Translations under genes and position numbers: made by a program
Source of the DNA: JANQRA01 sp035550735
Lineage (GTDB): Bacteria > Actinomycetota > Acidimicrobiia > Spongiisociales > ZC4RG35
NCBI GenBank assembly: GCA_035550735.1
Contig: DASZOM010000018.1
Span: forward strand, 1 to 14,004
Direction of reading: 5' to 3'
DNA: 14,004 nucleotides
In this document: in pieces, positions 13,324-14,004 of the stretch
Layout: each line of letters starts with the position of its first letter
How positions within the stretch are numbered: position 1 is the first letter of the stretch
The notes under the pieces: generated by a model
The model's input: only the letters and a program-made list of their open reading frames with translations
Told to the model about the DNA's origin: nothing
The model's database searches: none

Positions 13324-13629
13324 TCAGGGGTTGTTGTCGGACCGCAGCAGGGCCGCCATCTTCTGCCGAAGGGCCGGGTGGGCGTTGCGCAGGCCCAGCT
13401 CCACGGCGAATCTCGCCTCGTCCTCGACGTCGAGGATGATCGCCTCGCCTTCCGCCCTGATGTGAAATCCGTCCGGCATCGCCGAGATCCGCATCTCGCT
13501 GCGATCCCAGGCGGCCACCTCTTCGTCCCCGATGCTCATCACCATCCGGTCTCCGGTGAGGTCGACCAGAACCGGTGTTGGTCCGGTGGTCTCGCCTTCG
13601 ATGACCAGATTTGCCTGGTATGCCGTCAT
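13324..13629 (-). CDS. Conserved-looking 101-aa protein of unknown function, possibly PH-like
   Basis: I do not recognise this gene by name. It is likely real: a strong Shine-Dalgarno (GGAGG at 13639-13635, 5 nt from the ATG) precedes it, and the product has no GC-shadow composition. The 101-aa acidic protein alternates short hydrophobic strands, for example ANLVIEG (6-12), TPVLVDLTGDRMVMSIGDEEVAAWDRSEMRISAMPDGFHIRAEGEAIILDV (18-68), and ends with helices (EARFAVELGLRN, ALRQKMAALL). A run of seven or so strands followed by a C-terminal helix is the layout of small bacterial PH-like or GRAM-like domains, but that is inference from pattern. No signal peptide or membrane segment is visible. It is convergent with asd, with no gap at all between the stop codons. 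Confidence 0.72.
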   Translation of the reverse strand: MTAYQANLVIEGETTGPTPVLVDLTGDRMVMSIGDEEVAAWDRSEMRISAMPDGFHIRAEGEAIILDVEDEARFAVELGLRNAHPALRQKMAALLRSDNNP

Positions 13630-13705
13630 CTCCTCCTCCGGATGACTGGTCTCGTAAGGCTATCTCCGCACCGGCAGGGATCGATGATTCGTTCGGCTCA
13701 GGTGA

Positions 13706-13891
13706 TCACCCGACGATGACAGCGGTGAGGGCGGTGAGAGCGCGTGTCGTGGCAGTCAACTCGTCGATCCAGGCGTCGAGACGTGCGATGTCGGCCTTCG
13801 TGGCCAACTCGACTGCGGGCTGGAGGGGGAGACCCGTCACCAAGGTGTCGAATACATGATGACTGCGCGACACGCAAGGCCCATCTGGCAT
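13706..13891 (-). CDS. Doubtful 61-aa ORF with an amphipathic helix
   Basis: The product is MPDGPCVSRSHHVFDTLVTG followed by a helical stretch with hydrophobic residues at heptad-like spacing (VELATKADIARLDAWIDELTATTRALTAL, about 27-55), similar in feel to the C-terminal coiled coils of phasin-like or PHA-regulator proteins. TAGAAC 6 nt before the ATG could serve a leaderless transcript. Against it: no Shine-Dalgarno, small size, and the start codon overlaps the -35 of the tRNA promoter. An internal GTG or TTG start is also possible. No function is proposed. Confidence 0.33.
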   Translation of the reverse strand: MPDGPCVSRSHHVFDTLVTGLPLQPAVELATKADIARLDAWIDELTATTRALTALTAVIVG

Positions 13892-13913
13892 GGCGATGTT
13901 CTACCGATACAAT
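13885..13913 (+). promoter_or_regulatory. Promoter of the tRNA-Pro gene
   Basis: CTGGCA (13885-13890, 4 of 6 to TTGACA) and TACAAT (13908-13913, 5 of 6 to TATAAT) are separated by exactly 17 bp. Transcription would begin near 13920, just before the mature tRNA 5' end at 13923, leaving a leader of only a few bases. Confidence 0.6.
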
Positions 13914-13922
13914 CCAGCCCAT

Positions 13923-13996
13923 CGGGACGTGGCGCAGTTTGGTAGCGCGCAGCGTTCGGGACGCTGAGGTCGTGGGTTCAAATCCCGCCGTCCCGA
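13923..13996 (+). tRNA. tRNA-Pro (anticodon CGG)
   Basis: A complete 74-nt cloverleaf can be drawn. The acceptor stem pairs CGGGACG (13923-13929) with CGTCCCG (13989-13995), all seven pairs, and the discriminator is A13996. The D stem is GCGC/GCGC. The anticodon stem CAGCG/CGCTG encloses the loop TTCGGGA, giving anticodon CGG (13957-13959), which reads the proline codon CCG. The T arm is GTGGG-TTCAAAT-CCCGC with one G-U pair. The 3' CCA is not encoded (ACTCA follows the stem), so it must be added after transcription. Confidence 0.96.
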
Positions 13997-14004
13997 CTCA
14001 GAAA

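Overview
The window reads as a chromosomal segment of a high-GC actinobacterium. The evidence is strong G/C third-position bias, frequent GTG starts, several genes that look leaderless, and the core order dnaX-ybaB-recR followed by aspartokinase-asd, genes that also lie near one another in Mycobacterium. An Acidimicrobiia-like lineage is my guess from overall feel, not a demonstrated assignment. No phage, insertion sequence, CRISPR array or plasmid gene is visible; this is mostly housekeeping DNA.

Layout. Positions 1-2364 (minus) hold a two-gene ABC exporter: an ATPase and, overlapping its end, a long fused membrane permease running off the left edge. Positions 2460-5098 (plus) hold the DNA replication/repair group dnaX, ybaB and recR. 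Positions 5111-7287 (minus) hold a thiolase and class II fructose-1,6-bisphosphatase (glpX), joined by a TGATG stop/start overlap. A compact back-to-back promoter separates them from a plus-strand pair (7348-7951): methylmalonyl-CoA epimerase and a small protein resembling the acyl-CoA carboxylase epsilon subunit. The 113-bp convergent gap at 7952-8064 carries two 35-bp imperfect palindromes. Positions 8065-11254 (minus) form a probable operon of a membrane-anchored cyclophilin-like protein, a PHP phosphoesterase and the lipid II flippase MurJ. Positions 11339-13323 (plus) encode an unusually short aspartokinase and aspartate-semialdehyde dehydrogenase, overlapping by ATGA. The right end has a 101-aa protein of unknown function (minus), a doubtful 61-aa ORF (minus) and a tRNA-Pro(CGG) gene (plus) with a recognisable promoter.

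How the genes work together. DnaX, YbaB and RecR serve the replisome, nucleoid and recombinational repair. Thiolase, epimerase and the epsilon-like protein fit acyl-CoA and propionyl/methylmalonyl-CoA metabolism, and GlpX supports gluconeogenesis from such substrates. Aspartokinase and Asd start the lysine/diaminopimelate, threonine and methionine branch. MurJ and diaminopimelate both feed cell-wall synthesis.

The strongest items for a second look are the paired palindromes at 7956-8057, the aspartokinase that appears to lack one of its two ACT domains, and the recurring layout of a TAnnnT -10 hexamer exactly 7 nt before a start codon.
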